Source of the DNA: JBCCCJ01 sp039029315
GTDB lineage: Bacteria; Bacteroidota; Bacteroidia; J057
Direction: 5' to 3'
DNA length: 64,000 nt
Assembly (NCBI GenBank): GCA_039029315.1
Contig: JBCCGK010000001.1
Span: forward strand, 186,001 to 250,000
The translations under genes and the position numbers were made by a program. Position 1 is the stretch's first letter, and each line of letters begins with the position of its first letter. The notes under the pieces are model-generated. The model did not search any database. It worked only from the letters and a program-made list of their open reading frames with translations, and was not told the DNA's origin. Below are positions 47,514-56,095 of the stretch, in pieces.

Positions 47514-48241
47514 AGGTTTTTGCTTAACATCTCAAGGATTGATCGAAAAGAACGAGACGAGATAAGCGTCTGAAAAAAAGGGGATGTATCGTTGTTTTAA
47601 AAAATTAGCCTTGATCAAACCTTTTATGGAGGCAAAGTAAATCAATAATTTCAATCTCGAGATGTTTATGTGAGTAAATCAGAAAAATTGCTGCGCATTT
47701 GGTCGAAATCTCTGTGTGTAATGTGTTTCTTTTTAGACGGATATCGATATCCTTTATCAATGCTTATCTGTGTTTTGCCCTTAAATGGACGATTATTGCG
47801 GATTTATTCCATTTCCATGTGTTGGATTGTTGAAGATCTTGAATAGATACTTTTGGACCAAATACTTTGTTTTTCATAGAAATGACATAGATTTTAAACA
47901 AAACCCACCTATATACGATGTAAGATTCGAAAAGGTTTTGTACGAAAAGTTGAAAAACAAAAAAGGTTTGTCATGGTACCATGACAAACCCCAAAAACAG
48001 TTCTGAGATGAGTGCGCACTGTCAATGTGCACATAAGTTATTTTTCTCAAGCACTTAGACAAGAGTCAATTTGGGAAAATGGTTACAAGGATCATTGTGC
48101 TGTTTTTGGATAAGAGAGTTATAATTCATTGATAGTGAGTAAATTGTAATTATTGCTGCTCTCTCGAAACTAGCCGAATTCTTGTCTGTAAGAATCCGTT
48201 TTTTGCAAGAATGAACACAAGATGCCTGTTCACCCCTCCAC
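47514..48241. other. Intergenic region with long palindrome
   Basis: About 730 bp, A+T-rich. Small frames (47785-48006 plus; 47874-48062 and 48055-48243 minus) are not convincing. The main landmark is the palindrome at 47965-47990. The stretch between the DUF4870 terminator (48242) and the palindrome could hold a minus-strand small RNA, but no promoter was identified. Confidence 0.45.
47965..47990 (-). terminator. 26-bp perfect palindrome, terminator-like on minus strand
   Basis: Half-site GGTTTGTCATGGT followed directly by its exact complement. On the minus strand it is followed by TTTTTTGTTTTTC, as in an intrinsic terminator. On the plus strand no T-run follows. It lies about 250 bp beyond the DUF4870 terminator, with no minus-strand gene in between. 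A protein-binding operator is the alternative. Confidence 0.5.
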
Positions 48242-48273
48242 AAAAAAACCGATCCAGCAAACGCTGGATCGGG
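48242..48273 (-). terminator. Rho-independent terminator of DUF4870 gene
   Basis: On the minus strand: CCGATCCAGC, loop GTTT, GCTGGATCGG, then TTTTTTTG. The stem is a perfect 10 bp, GC-rich, and lies about 30 bp after the stop at 48304. Confidence 0.9.
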
Positions 48274-48303
48274 TGAAGTATGTATATTAGGAATCGTTTA
48301 ATC

Positions 48304-48801
48304 CTATTTGATCAAGTTAAGGGTAAATGGGTATTTATAGGGCTGACCATTTTGAGCTTTGATGGCATTCATAATTGTGAAAACTACAGAAATAATTCCC
48401 AAAGCGATCATGGTAAACACACCCACCACGATAAAAATCAGCGGAATAGAGATCAGCATGTAGATCAACATAGACAATTGGAAATTCAGGGCAGCTTTCG
48501 CATGTGGGACAACGGCTGGTATCTGCTCTTTTTTGGCTTGCCAGACAATTAATGGCCCCAGGATACTTCCAAATGGAATAACAAAAGATGCCAGTGCACT
48601 CAGGTGTGCAAGTAAGAACCAGGACTTTTCATCCTGTGTTGGTGGCGTGATTGGCTGAGTGTCCAAGCTAGATTCTGACAGGGTCTCAATGTCCCCTTCA
48701 GGAAGTTCTTCTTCCAGAAACTCATCGGCCATTGCTGAATCATCAAAAATGGCATCAGACATTTCTTCAAATTTGTTGCTGTATGAGTTATTCTCGTCCA
48801 T
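48304..48801 (-). CDS. DUF4870 family membrane protein
   Basis: ATG at 48801 (MDENNSYSNK), 165 aa. The first 55 residues are acidic and disordered. A DUF4870 domain follows, beginning KSWFLLAHLSALASFVIPFGSILGPLIVW (split here) with the family's WxxKKxQxPxVxxHAKxALNFQ pattern, and three TM helices. Ends PYKYPFTLNLIK. Function of the family is unknown. A perfect terminator follows. Confidence 0.9.
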   Translation of the reverse strand: MDENNSYSNKFEEMSDAIFDDSAMADEFLEEELPEGDIETLSESSLDTQPITPPTQDEKSWFLLAHLSALASFVIPFGSILGPLIVWQAKKEQIPAVVPHAKAALNFQLSMLIYMLISIPLIFIVVGVFTMIALGIISVVFTIMNAIKAQNGQPYKYPFTLNLIK

Positions 48802-48924
48802 GAGATTGAGTTTATGTGAATTGCAAATGAATTGTTGGTACAAATATTGACGAGAAATTCGGCTTTGGGTTGGAAAAATGCAACAGGAATGCCATATTTT
48901 TCTGCATCCTTATCAACAATATCT

Positions 48925-50043
48925 GTGAAACTCCTACTAGTCGAGCCATTTTTTACTGGGTCCCATGCAAATTGGGCAAAGGAATACGCTACTCACAGTC
49001 GCCACGAGATTCAGATCTTGTCGCTTCCCGGTAGACATTGGAAGTGGCGGATGCATGGTGCAGCAATCAGTCTGGCACGACAGTTTCTGACCTTGACAGA
49101 CATGCCGGACCTGATTCTGGCAACTGATATGCTGGACTTGGGGGTATTCCTTGGGTTGCTCAGACATCGGATCAGCGATATTCCGATTGTGCTATACTTT
49201 CATGAAAATCAATTGACATATCCCTGGTCTCCTGTCGATCAGGACCCTGGTCTGAATCGGGATCGGCACTATGCCTTTATCAATTATACCAGTGCGTTGG
49301 CAGCGGATCATGTATGCTTTAATTCTCACTTTCATCAACAGGCTTTTTTGGAAGCCTTGCCTGGATTTCTACAGGCATTCCCGGATCATCAGGAAATAGA
49401 TCTGGTCCATAGCATTGAGCAAAAAAGTCAGGTCCTTCCATTGGGCTTAAATTTGAAAGCATTGGATGCCGCTCGATCGACCGTACCTGCCTCAAAGAAG
49501 CAAGCACCGCTCATTCTTTGGAATCATCGCTGGGAGTACGACAAAAACCCCGAAACATTTTTTGCCATTCTTCAAAAACTCTCGCGAGAAGGATTCGCCT
49601 TTCGGTTAGCTGTGGTAGGAGAGTCATTTGGCAGGCGACCGGCCATATTTTCCAAGGCAAAAAAAGACCTGCATCAACACATAGTCCACTGGGGGTATAT
49701 GGAGGATGGTGAGACATATGCCCGACTGTTATGGGAAGCAGATATTTTACCTGGTACTGCCAAACATGATTTTTTTGGTGTGAGCGTTGTGCAGGCGATT
49801 TATTGTGAGTGTTATCCCTTGTTGCCACACCGCTTGGCCTATCCTTCCCATATCCCAAATCCGCTTCATGACCAGCACCTGTATGCAGATGATGCCATGC
49901 TGATGGCCCAGTTGAAACAGGTGCTCAGACAAGACAAGATTTTACCCAGTCCCATGTTGAAAAAGCATATAAAGCAGTATGATTGGTCTCATCTGGTCCA
50001 TGAATACGATGAGCTTTGGGAAGGGATTTGTTCAACTCATTGA
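48925..50043 (+). CDS. GTDC1/QTMAN-like glycosyltransferase (DUF3524)
   Basis: Proposed start GTG 48925, giving (M)KLLLVEPFFTGSH at the family's usual N-terminus; ATG 48889 is possible. 372 aa. Shared with human GTDC1 (tRNA-queuosine alpha-mannosyltransferase): EPFF.GSH, SLPGRHWKWR, YFHENQLTYPW, FNSHFHQQAFL, ILWNHRWEYDKNPE, HWGYMEDGETY, and TAKHDFFGVSVVQAIYCECYPLLP. The N-terminal half is DUF3524 and the C-terminal half a GT-B Rossmann domain. It would transfer a sugar from a nucleotide sugar, possibly to queuosine in tRNA. Bacterial function has not, to my knowledge, been shown. It diverges from the DUF4870 gene. Confidence 0.8.
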   Translation: MKLLLVEPFFTGSHANWAKEYATHSRHEIQILSLPGRHWKWRMHGAAISLARQFLTLTDMPDLILATDMLDLGVFLGLLRHRISDIPIVLYFHENQLTYPWSPVDQDPGLNRDRHYAFINYTSALAADHVCFNSHFHQQAFLEALPGFLQAFPDHQEIDLVHSIEQKSQVLPLGLNLKALDAARSTVPASKKQAPLILWNHRWEYDKNPETFFAILQKLSREGFAFRLAVVGESFGRRPAIFSKAKKDLHQHIVHWGYMEDGETYARLLWEADILPGTAKHDFFGVSVVQAIYCECYPLLPHRLAYPSHIPNPLHDQHLYADDAMLMAQLKQVLRQDKILPSPMLKKHIKQYDWSHLVHEYDELWEGICSTH

Positions 50044-50141
50044 CATCAAGGTTGGCAATCCAGCTTCCTGCATTGTACTTTTGCTATCCCTGCGATCCAT
50101 TGTGTGATCTTTCTATGTTCTAACAAGTCTTCCCTTCTCCC

Positions 50142-50963
50142 ATGAAACGTGTCAAAGACTGGTTTTTTCACATTCTTTCTGTCTCCGACAATGGTGTAAA
50201 GGATCTTAGCGGCAAGTTTGACGCCTTTTTGTTAATCGTCATTGTCCTGAATGTTGTTGCCATTGTACTGGAATCTGTCGCAAGTCTCTATGCCGAATAC
50301 AAATGGTGGTTCATCTGGTTTGAATACTTCTCCGTTGCCTTCTTCACCCTGGAGTATGTATTGAGAGTATGGTCTATCACTTCTGATGCCGCTTACCGCC
50401 ATCCCGTCACAGGACGGATTCGCTTCATGTTGAGTCCAATGGCAATCATTGATTTGTTGGCCATTATTCCGTTTTATATTGCGGCCTTGGGATTTGATCT
50501 GCGTTTCGTTCGGGTATTGAGGGTGTTTCGCTTGTTCAGGATGTTCAAGATTGTCCGGTATATCTCGGCACTTCGCATCATTCGCAATGTATTTCGGGCG
50601 AAAAAAGAAGAACTGGTCATCAGCCTGGTCTTTATCCTCTTCATCCTGTTGATTGTGTCTTGCATCATGTTTTATATTGAGAAGGATGAACCCAATAGCG
50701 CATTTACCTCTATTCCTGTTACGATGTGGTGGGGAGTTGCTACACTGACAACGGTTGGCTATGGAGACATCTATCCCCTGACACCCATGGGACGCTTTTT
50801 GGGAGGAATCATTGCGATTTTGGGAATAGGCTTGTTCGCATTGCCGACGGGCATTCTGGCTGCAGGATGTGCAGATGAGATCAGTCGAACGCGAGAAGCT
50901 GAGAAAGAGGGAATTTGTCCGCACTGCGGCCAGCCATTGCCACATGAGGAGGAAGGGAATTAA
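50142..50963 (+). CDS. Voltage-gated potassium channel with C-terminal zinc ribbon
   Basis: Six-TM Kv-type channel of 273 aa. S4 is at 121-140 (RFVRVLRVFRLFRMFKIVRY) with regular basic residues, and the pore loop has the K-selectivity filter TTVGYGD (203-209). S1 lies around 26-48 and S6 around 218-242. The C-terminus has CPHC (259-262) and so a half zinc-binding motif, not usual for bacterial Kv channels. Membrane protein mediating potassium flux. Confidence 0.94.
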   Translation: MKRVKDWFFHILSVSDNGVKDLSGKFDAFLLIVIVLNVVAIVLESVASLYAEYKWWFIWFEYFSVAFFTLEYVLRVWSITSDAAYRHPVTGRIRFMLSPMAIIDLLAIIPFYIAALGFDLRFVRVLRVFRLFRMFKIVRYISALRIIRNVFRAKKEELVISLVFILFILLIVSCIMFYIEKDEPNSAFTSIPVTMWWGVATLTTVGYGDIYPLTPMGRFLGGIIAILGIGLFALPTGILAAGCADEISRTREAEKEGICPHCGQPLPHEEEGN

Positions 50964-51008
50964 TACTACTTTGATAGCTTAAATTTTGACTCTTATTTAT
51001 CTGCTGTT

Positions 51009-51132
51009 CTACTTTTTGCTTGACCAAAAAGTAGCAAAAACTCAATCCCCGATTCTCGGGATTTCACTTCGTTCAACACAACCAACCAAAGCCACCACCA
51101 TCTGCCGTCCTCCTCGTCCCGATGTGTCGGGA
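51009..51132. repeat. Extragenic hairpin-rich repeat
   Basis: Three adjacent inverted repeats: CTACTTTTTG-CTTGAC-CAAAAAGTAG (51009-51034), CCCGA-TTC-TCGGG (51048-51060) and TCCCGA-TGTG-TCGGGA (51117-51132). The CTACTTTTTGG-type core with a TTGCTAC-like context is similar to extragenic repeats I recall from Cytophagia/Saprospiria, but only one copy is in this window. The rest of 50964-51290 has no gene. Confidence 0.5.
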
Positions 51133-51290
51133 TGCACCCCAACCCACTCAAGACCTAAAGGGACCAAGTAGGAGTAAGTATTAGAGCAAAATGAATACGG
51201 TACTATTGTCCTGAATCAATTCGCTGACGACCAATGCCTTATTCCCCCTAGACCTCAATACTCCATATCTACACCATTTTGCTTGACCAC

Positions 51291-52820
51291 TTACAAGGCT
51301 TTATCTTTCCACTCCTGTACTCCTTTGGTTTCCTTGCCAAAACTGATTCCGATCAGGCGAATCGCTCTGACATCATGGCGATAGGGTTCAGCATAGGCTT
51401 TGGCCCGAATTTGTTCTATTGCGACCTCTGCTGGATGTCCTACTTTGAATTCCATCACATAGATGACCGTCTCCGTTTTGACAACAGCATCTACATATCC
51501 TTCCCCTACAGCTACTTCTGAGTCAATATAGAAGCCCATCAAACTGAGAGAGGTGTATAGGACGGAATGATAAGCCGCTTCTGATTTTTGTCTGAAAATT
51601 TTCTCGGGAATAGAAGCATAGAGACTGTTCAAAATCGAGATGAACAGGGGAATATCTTGTTTGTTAATCGCTTTGGTGAGCTTGAGTACCATCGGGGCAG
51701 CATCACCACGACCACGATGGGTATAGGCCCCAATGAGATATTGGAGGAGGGAATCCTTGACCTCCTTATTGGGGTATCCAAGCTCATATATGTTATAGGC
51801 AACTTGACTTTTGATTGTGAGATATCCTGTCTGGAAGAGAAGACTTCTGTAGTCAGGATTTTCTATATCAAAAAAATCCAATTGTGTGTTGCCAACGTCC
51901 AATTCGTCCAATTGAAAGTACCAACCTTTCTGAAGAACCTTGATCAAAAAGGTTGGTTTGCCAGTAGAAAACCAGAAGTTCTGGAATGTGCCCTTGCTAA
52001 AAAAATTGAGAATGGAAAAAGGGTTGTACATCCTGTCAGGACCAGTCCAGGAATATCCATTGTACCAGTCCCGGATTTGGGTAAGGAGGTCGGCTTGGGA
52101 GATAGATAACTGAGTAGCCAGCTTGTCTATCCGATCTTCAAAATAGGTTTCGAGTTCCTCTTGGGTATATCCACCAATTGCCCCATAGTTCGGATCAATG
52201 GTGATGTCCAGTAAATTATTTAGATCAGAGAAAATCGAAACTTTACTAAATTTTGAGATCCCTGTAATGAACACAAACTGCAAATAAGGATCGGCATCCT
52301 TGATCACCGAATAGAAGCTTCGAAGAACTTCCTTGTTTTGATGCGCAATGTCCGGTTGATCAATAAAGTCTATGATTGGTTTGTCATATTCATCAATCAG
52401 CAAGACTGCTTTTTTTTCTCCCAATTGGTGAAGAAGATCTCGAAACCGTTCCTTTACACTCTGACCGCCTACTTCTATCCCAAAATCTTCGCCAATGGAG
52501 TGGATGCGTTCTTCTAGCACAACCGCCAATCCCCGTGTTTTATAATCGAGATCATTAAAGGAAAGATGAATGACTGGATGTGTTTGAGTCCAATCATACT
52601 GCTCAGATATCCATAGTCCTTCAAATAAGGATTGGTTTCCCAGAAATAACTCTCTCAATGTGCTCATCAAGAGGGATTTTCCGAATCTTCTTGGACGAGA
52701 AAGAAAATAGTACTGCCCCGATTCCAACAACTGGTGGATCAAATGAGTTTTGTCCACATAGAGAAATCCCTCTTCGCGGAGTTTTTTAAAATCCTGTATG
52801 CCTATAGGAAGCTTAAGCAT
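51291..52820 (-). CDS. AAA-ATPase-like / PD-(D/E)XK nuclease protein
   Basis: 509 aa. The N-terminal AAA-like domain (PF09820 type) starts LPIGIQDFKKLREEGFLYVDKT, with Walker A RPRRFGKSLL, LFLGNQSLFEGLWI and Walker B-like AVLLIDEYDKPI. The C-terminal PD-(D/E)XK domain (PF08011 type) has GEGYVDAVV and YVMEFKVG, giving Asp and Glu-Phe-Lys active-site residues, then an Ala-rich helix AIEQIRAKAYAEPY. The family is expanded in Bacteroidota and spreads horizontally; the biological role is unknown. The ORF is intact. The next gene starts on the other strand about 65 bp away. Confidence 0.94.
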   Translation of the reverse strand: MLKLPIGIQDFKKLREEGFLYVDKTHLIHQLLESGQYYFLSRPRRFGKSLLMSTLRELFLGNQSLFEGLWISEQYDWTQTHPVIHLSFNDLDYKTRGLAVVLEERIHSIGEDFGIEVGGQSVKERFRDLLHQLGEKKAVLLIDEYDKPIIDFIDQPDIAHQNKEVLRSFYSVIKDADPYLQFVFITGISKFSKVSIFSDLNNLLDITIDPNYGAIGGYTQEELETYFEDRIDKLATQLSISQADLLTQIRDWYNGYSWTGPDRMYNPFSILNFFSKGTFQNFWFSTGKPTFLIKVLQKGWYFQLDELDVGNTQLDFFDIENPDYRSLLFQTGYLTIKSQVAYNIYELGYPNKEVKDSLLQYLIGAYTHRGRGDAAPMVLKLTKAINKQDIPLFISILNSLYASIPEKIFRQKSEAAYHSVLYTSLSLMGFYIDSEVAVGEGYVDAVVKTETVIYVMEFKVGHPAEVAIEQIRAKAYAEPYRHDVRAIRLIGISFGKETKGVQEWKDKAL

Positions 52821-52886
52821 ACTGCAAGATAGGCAAAATGTGGAATTTCAGCCTGTTGTTTGTCTTTTGAAAAAAAAGCAGCCACC

Positions 52887-53498
52887 ATGAAATTCCTCCT
52901 CAAACGCAAGACAGCTCACACATATTCTCTCCTGGGCAAAACAGTCAAAAAGCGTAAGGGGATTTCGATTGATCGGGTTCTATTGGGACATAGTTCGAAT
53001 GTGATCCTTCTCATGGGATCATTGATGTTCTGCTTATGCTATGAACAATCCTTGTACGCATGGCGGATGATCGAGATCGTATTCCCTCCCGCGGATTGTG
53101 GGTTGTCTTCCGATATGCCATATACCGTTTCCAAAACAGGCTATGGCGAGATCAACATAATTGGGGATAAGGATGGCGTCTATTATTACCATACCAGAGA
53201 GGCTGCTCTCATTCCTGATGTTGCCAAAGAAGGATGTGTCGAGGATCTGAGGACGGGATTGACAGAAAGGTGTTTGATTCGTACAGACTTGAAGGGATTG
53301 TCCTATTTGATTCAATATCGTCTGAAGGAACTTGGAGAAAGGAACCTTATCTGCACATTCGGCTTCATGAAGCGTGCCACTTTCAGGGAGATTGTCTCCC
53401 TCCTGGATCTCATGAGGGAATTTCGTGTCGCGAGGTATTTGTGGCGAGACCTGACTGAGGAAGAACTGCTCGCTGTCCAAGCCAAATCATTCGACTAA
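52887..53498 (+). CDS. ExbD/TolR-like single-TM protein, paralogue A
   Basis: ATG 52887 (MKFLLKRKTA), 203 aa. Cytoplasmic N-terminus of about 35 residues with basic KKRKG and a conserved DRVLLGHSSN, then a TM segment (VILLMGSLMFCLCY) and a periplasmic domain with CGL..., GYGEINIIGDKDGVYYYHTRE, GLTERCLIRTDLKGLSYLI and a final FREIVSLLDLMREFRVARYLW. The layout and the last motif resemble ExbD-type proteins, but similarity is distant. Paralogue B at 54347-54976 shares these motifs. Both flank truB. Confidence 0.65.
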   Translation: MKFLLKRKTAHTYSLLGKTVKKRKGISIDRVLLGHSSNVILLMGSLMFCLCYEQSLYAWRMIEIVFPPADCGLSSDMPYTVSKTGYGEINIIGDKDGVYYYHTREAALIPDVAKEGCVEDLRTGLTERCLIRTDLKGLSYLIQYRLKELGERNLICTFGFMKRATFREIVSLLDLMREFRVARYLWRDLTEEELLAVQAKSFD

Positions 53499-53590
53499 TT
53501 CTTTTCCTTTCTCCCGACTCATTGTTGAAAGTTTTGCCCACAAAATACGCGAAGTTCGTACCTTCGAATTCTGAAACCCGTACAATTCTC

Positions 53591-54262
53591 ATGGATTTCC
53601 TCGCAGGACAAACACTCTTATTCAACAAACCCAAAGGCTGGACCTCTTTTGATGTGGTTCGAAAAGTTCGCAATCATATTCGCATCAAGAAAGTAGGACA
53701 CGCTGGCACCCTGGACCCACTGGCCACAGGTTTACTGATTCTCTGCACGGGAAGACACACGAAGACCATCAATCAGATCCAGGAATTGGAGAAAGAATAT
53801 GACGTCATCTTCAAACTAGGTGCAACGACCCCTTCCTATGATGCGGAGTTCCCGGAAGAGAATGTCAAGGATTCTTCTCATATTTTGGCGGGAGATGTCC
53901 GGCAGGCAATGCAGACCTTCTCTGGTGAGATTGAGCAGGTTCCCCCCATTTTCTCAGCAGTCAAGGTAGATGGTCAGCGCGCTTACAAGGCGGCTCGGAA
54001 GGGCAAAGACATTCAACTAAAAAGTCGCAGGGTCCACATTTATGAATTCTCTCTCTTGGAGAGTGAACATCCTGCGGGCATCTTTGAGGCAACAGTCAGG
54101 TGTAGCAAAGGCACCTACATCCGATCTCTGGTTCATGATTTGGGGCAAGCTCTCGGTGTTGGCTCCTATATTCGGGAACTCAAGCGTACTCGGATCGGAC
54201 ATCACCATCTTAAAGATGCCTGGGAGATTGATGCTTTTGTGGAGAGTCTGGAAGGAGAATAG
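53591..54262 (+). CDS. truB: tRNA pseudouridine(55) synthase TruB
   Basis: ATG 53591 (MDFLAGQTLLFNKPKGWTSF), 223 aa; a TTG at 53522 would add 23 unlikely residues. TruB makes pseudouridine 55 in the T-arm of tRNAs. Catalytic Asp42 is in GHAGTLDPLATG; other motifs are YDVIFKLGATTPSYD, QVPPIFSAVKVDGQRAYKAARKG and SKGTYIRSLVHDLG. The protein lacks a full C-terminal PUA extension, as in other Bacteroidota TruB. Inserted between two paralogous ExbD-like genes. Confidence 0.96.
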   Translation: MDFLAGQTLLFNKPKGWTSFDVVRKVRNHIRIKKVGHAGTLDPLATGLLILCTGRHTKTINQIQELEKEYDVIFKLGATTPSYDAEFPEENVKDSSHILAGDVRQAMQTFSGEIEQVPPIFSAVKVDGQRAYKAARKGKDIQLKSRRVHIYEFSLLESEHPAGIFEATVRCSKGTYIRSLVHDLGQALGVGSYIRELKRTRIGHHHLKDAWEIDAFVESLEGE

Positions 54263-54346
54263 AAGGGAATCCTTGAATATCTACCCTTAGGTCTCCGGCA
54301 GGCATCTTGTGGAATCTGGGATGCTTGCCCATCTTCATAGGAAACA

Positions 54347-54976
54347 ATGATGAGCTTCCTTCTCAAACACAATACTCCACCCCTATATCTTTTCCCCAAC
54401 AAGCAGACCATCAAACGCAAGGTGATCACCATGGATCGGGTAATGCTCGGACATGGCTTAAACATTCTCTTACTGTTAAGTTCGATCATGTATTTCCTGT
54501 ACTCTGAACAATCTATCTATGCCTGGAGGATGATCGAAGTCGTACGTGCTCCTTTGAACTGCGGATGCCAGGATGATGATCAATCCTATTGTGTGTTTCC
54601 TAGGACAGGATATGGAGAAGTCAATATCGTAGGGGATCGAGAAGGTGTGTTTTATTACCATACAAGAGTGTCTCCTCTTATTCCCAAGGGATCATGTGTC
54701 CAGGATATCGAGTCAGGGTTGACAGAGGAGTGCCTGATTCGTACGGATCTTCAGAGCCTTACGTATTTGATTCGATCTCATCAGAAAAAAATTGGAGAAA
54801 TGGAACTTATATGCACGATTAGCTTAACAAAACGTGCAGGTTATAAAGAATTGATTCAACTATTTGATCTGATGTTTTACCTCCATGTCAAAAAATTTCT
54901 TTGGCGAGATCCCACGAAAGAAGAATTGGCAGCAATTCCTCCTATATCGCCTGTATCAGATCCGGCCCATCCATAA
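54347..54976 (+). CDS. ExbD/TolR-like single-TM protein, paralogue B
   Basis: Starts ATG 54347 (tandem ATG at 54350). Shared with paralogue A: KRKV..MDRVMLGHGLN, TM segment (LLLLSSIMYFLYSEQS), RMIEVVRAPLNCGC, RTGYGEVNIVGDREGVFYYHTR, GLTEECLIRTDLQSLTYLIR and YKELIQLFDLMFYLHVKKFLWRDPT (split here). Paralogue B has an added CQDDDQSYC Cys pair and a longer Pro-rich tail. The stop is inside the T-run of the opposite-strand terminator (54975-55005). Function unknown; no ExbB partner in the window. Confidence 0.65.
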   Translation: MMSFLLKHNTPPLYLFPNKQTIKRKVITMDRVMLGHGLNILLLLSSIMYFLYSEQSIYAWRMIEVVRAPLNCGCQDDDQSYCVFPRTGYGEVNIVGDREGVFYYHTRVSPLIPKGSCVQDIESGLTEECLIRTDLQSLTYLIRSHQKKIGEMELICTISLTKRAGYKELIQLFDLMFYLHVKKFLWRDPTKEELAAIPPISPVSDPAHP

Positions 54977-55005
54977 AAAAGGTGGAAGGATCACTCCTAC
55001 CACCT
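54975..55005 (-). terminator. Rho-independent terminator of 55033-55947 gene
   Basis: On the minus strand: AGGTGG-T-AGGA, loop GTGA, TCCT-T-CCACCT, then TTTTTT; a mostly paired stem with one T-T mismatch. It lies about 28 bp after the minus-strand stop and its T-run overlaps the TAA of the plus-strand neighbour. Confidence 0.85.
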
Positions 55006-55032
55006 AGGGATATCTTATATGGCCAGAGAGGA

Positions 55033-55947
55033 CTATTCTTTTAATGGTCCGCTGAATTCACCTCCTTCAAAAGAAGAATCTCCTTCAAAATCATCCACAA
55101 TGCCAGGATAAAACTCTGATTGCATCAGATTTTCGATTTCTTCCATGGTCTGTTGTGTTTGTTCTGTTTCGAACAAGAGGTTGTCAATCATCAGATCTTC
55201 ACGCTCTGTATTCTGAAGCGTCATGGGTTGGTCCTTGATGTACTCTACCATCTCTTCGATGGTCTGCAATTGTTCTTCAATGACATCCCGGTTCTCTCGG
55301 ACCTTATAATAGTTGTCCATCCGCATTTCCAACAATTTCAGGCGCTTTTCCTTGATTTTTTTCAATCGAGGACTCGCATTTTTTAATTCCTGATTCAGTC
55401 GGTCAATTTCCTGCACAGTCTTTTGGATCGCTGTTTCGTTGGTTAGGGAAGGAAATTTATCCTTGAAGTACAACAGTCGAGCATAGGATACCTCGATTGC
55501 ATTCATCTTGTTCAGAAAGCTGTTGACCAATGTGGGAACAGACGTATTGAGCTTCTTGAACCCTTCCCGGACCTCTTTCACACGCTTCCGTAACTTATCA
55601 AACCGCTGCTGGGATTCCAGAGACAATTCATTATAGTAATCAACCAATGTTTTGGTTTTCTGGAACGCCTCAATGTCTTTTTGATATTTCGCATTGATTG
55701 CCCGGATAAATCGCGGATTTTGACTAATCCAACTCAGGACCATCAATTCAAGGCCTCCTGCCATCAAAATGATGGCTGAGGTAACCAATCCTGGTTCTAA
55801 ACCAATATTAATATTTGGCGCAAGGAAGATCCCCAAGGCAGCAAATGCCGTGATCCCCGCCATAATCGTCAAGTGTACCGGCCAGAAGAACGCCTCTTTC
55901 GTGTAGTTTATAAACTTCTGTACCCGTGATTTCTTTTTCTTTGCCAA
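55033..55947 (-). CDS. Two-TM coiled-coil protein, 304 aa, TTG start
   Basis: The start codon is TTG at 55947: no ATG or GTG is available before an in-frame TAG upstream, and the TTG begins a basic MAKKKKSRVQKF stretch. Two TM helices at about 26-44 and 53-75, then a long charged coiled coil from about 100 to 285 (FDKLRKRVKEVREGFKKL, RLNQELKNASPRLKKIKEKRL split). C-terminus acidic and Phe/Gly-rich. Architecture matches the protein at 61425-62348, though similarity is low. No family recognised. A terminator follows. Confidence 0.75.
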   Translation of the reverse strand: MAKKKKSRVQKFINYTKEAFFWPVHLTIMAGITAFAALGIFLAPNINIGLEPGLVTSAIILMAGGLELMVLSWISQNPRFIRAINAKYQKDIEAFQKTKTLVDYYNELSLESQQRFDKLRKRVKEVREGFKKLNTSVPTLVNSFLNKMNAIEVSYARLLYFKDKFPSLTNETAIQKTVQEIDRLNQELKNASPRLKKIKEKRLKLLEMRMDNYYKVRENRDVIEEQLQTIEEMVEYIKDQPMTLQNTEREDLMIDNLLFETEQTQQTMEEIENLMQSEFYPGIVDDFEGDSSFEGGEFSGPLKE

Positions 55948-56095
55948 TGTTGTCTTAAAATTAGGGTGTACCTATCTAAGGGGAAATTCAAGTGAGTAAA
56001 GTTGCAAAATCTTTACTATAAAATACTAATTCTGGCTTCGGGAAGTTACAAAAACCTCTCAATAAATGACAAGTGTTTTGTTTTGCCGATAGAAA

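Noticed and set aside
47785..48006. 73-codon plus-strand frame
   Set aside because: Runs through the 26-bp palindrome, is A+T-rich and has no recognisable domain or start context.
50232..50945. 237-codon minus-strand frame
   Set aside because: Antisense to the potassium channel, with Asn/Gln/Cys-rich, non-protein-like composition.
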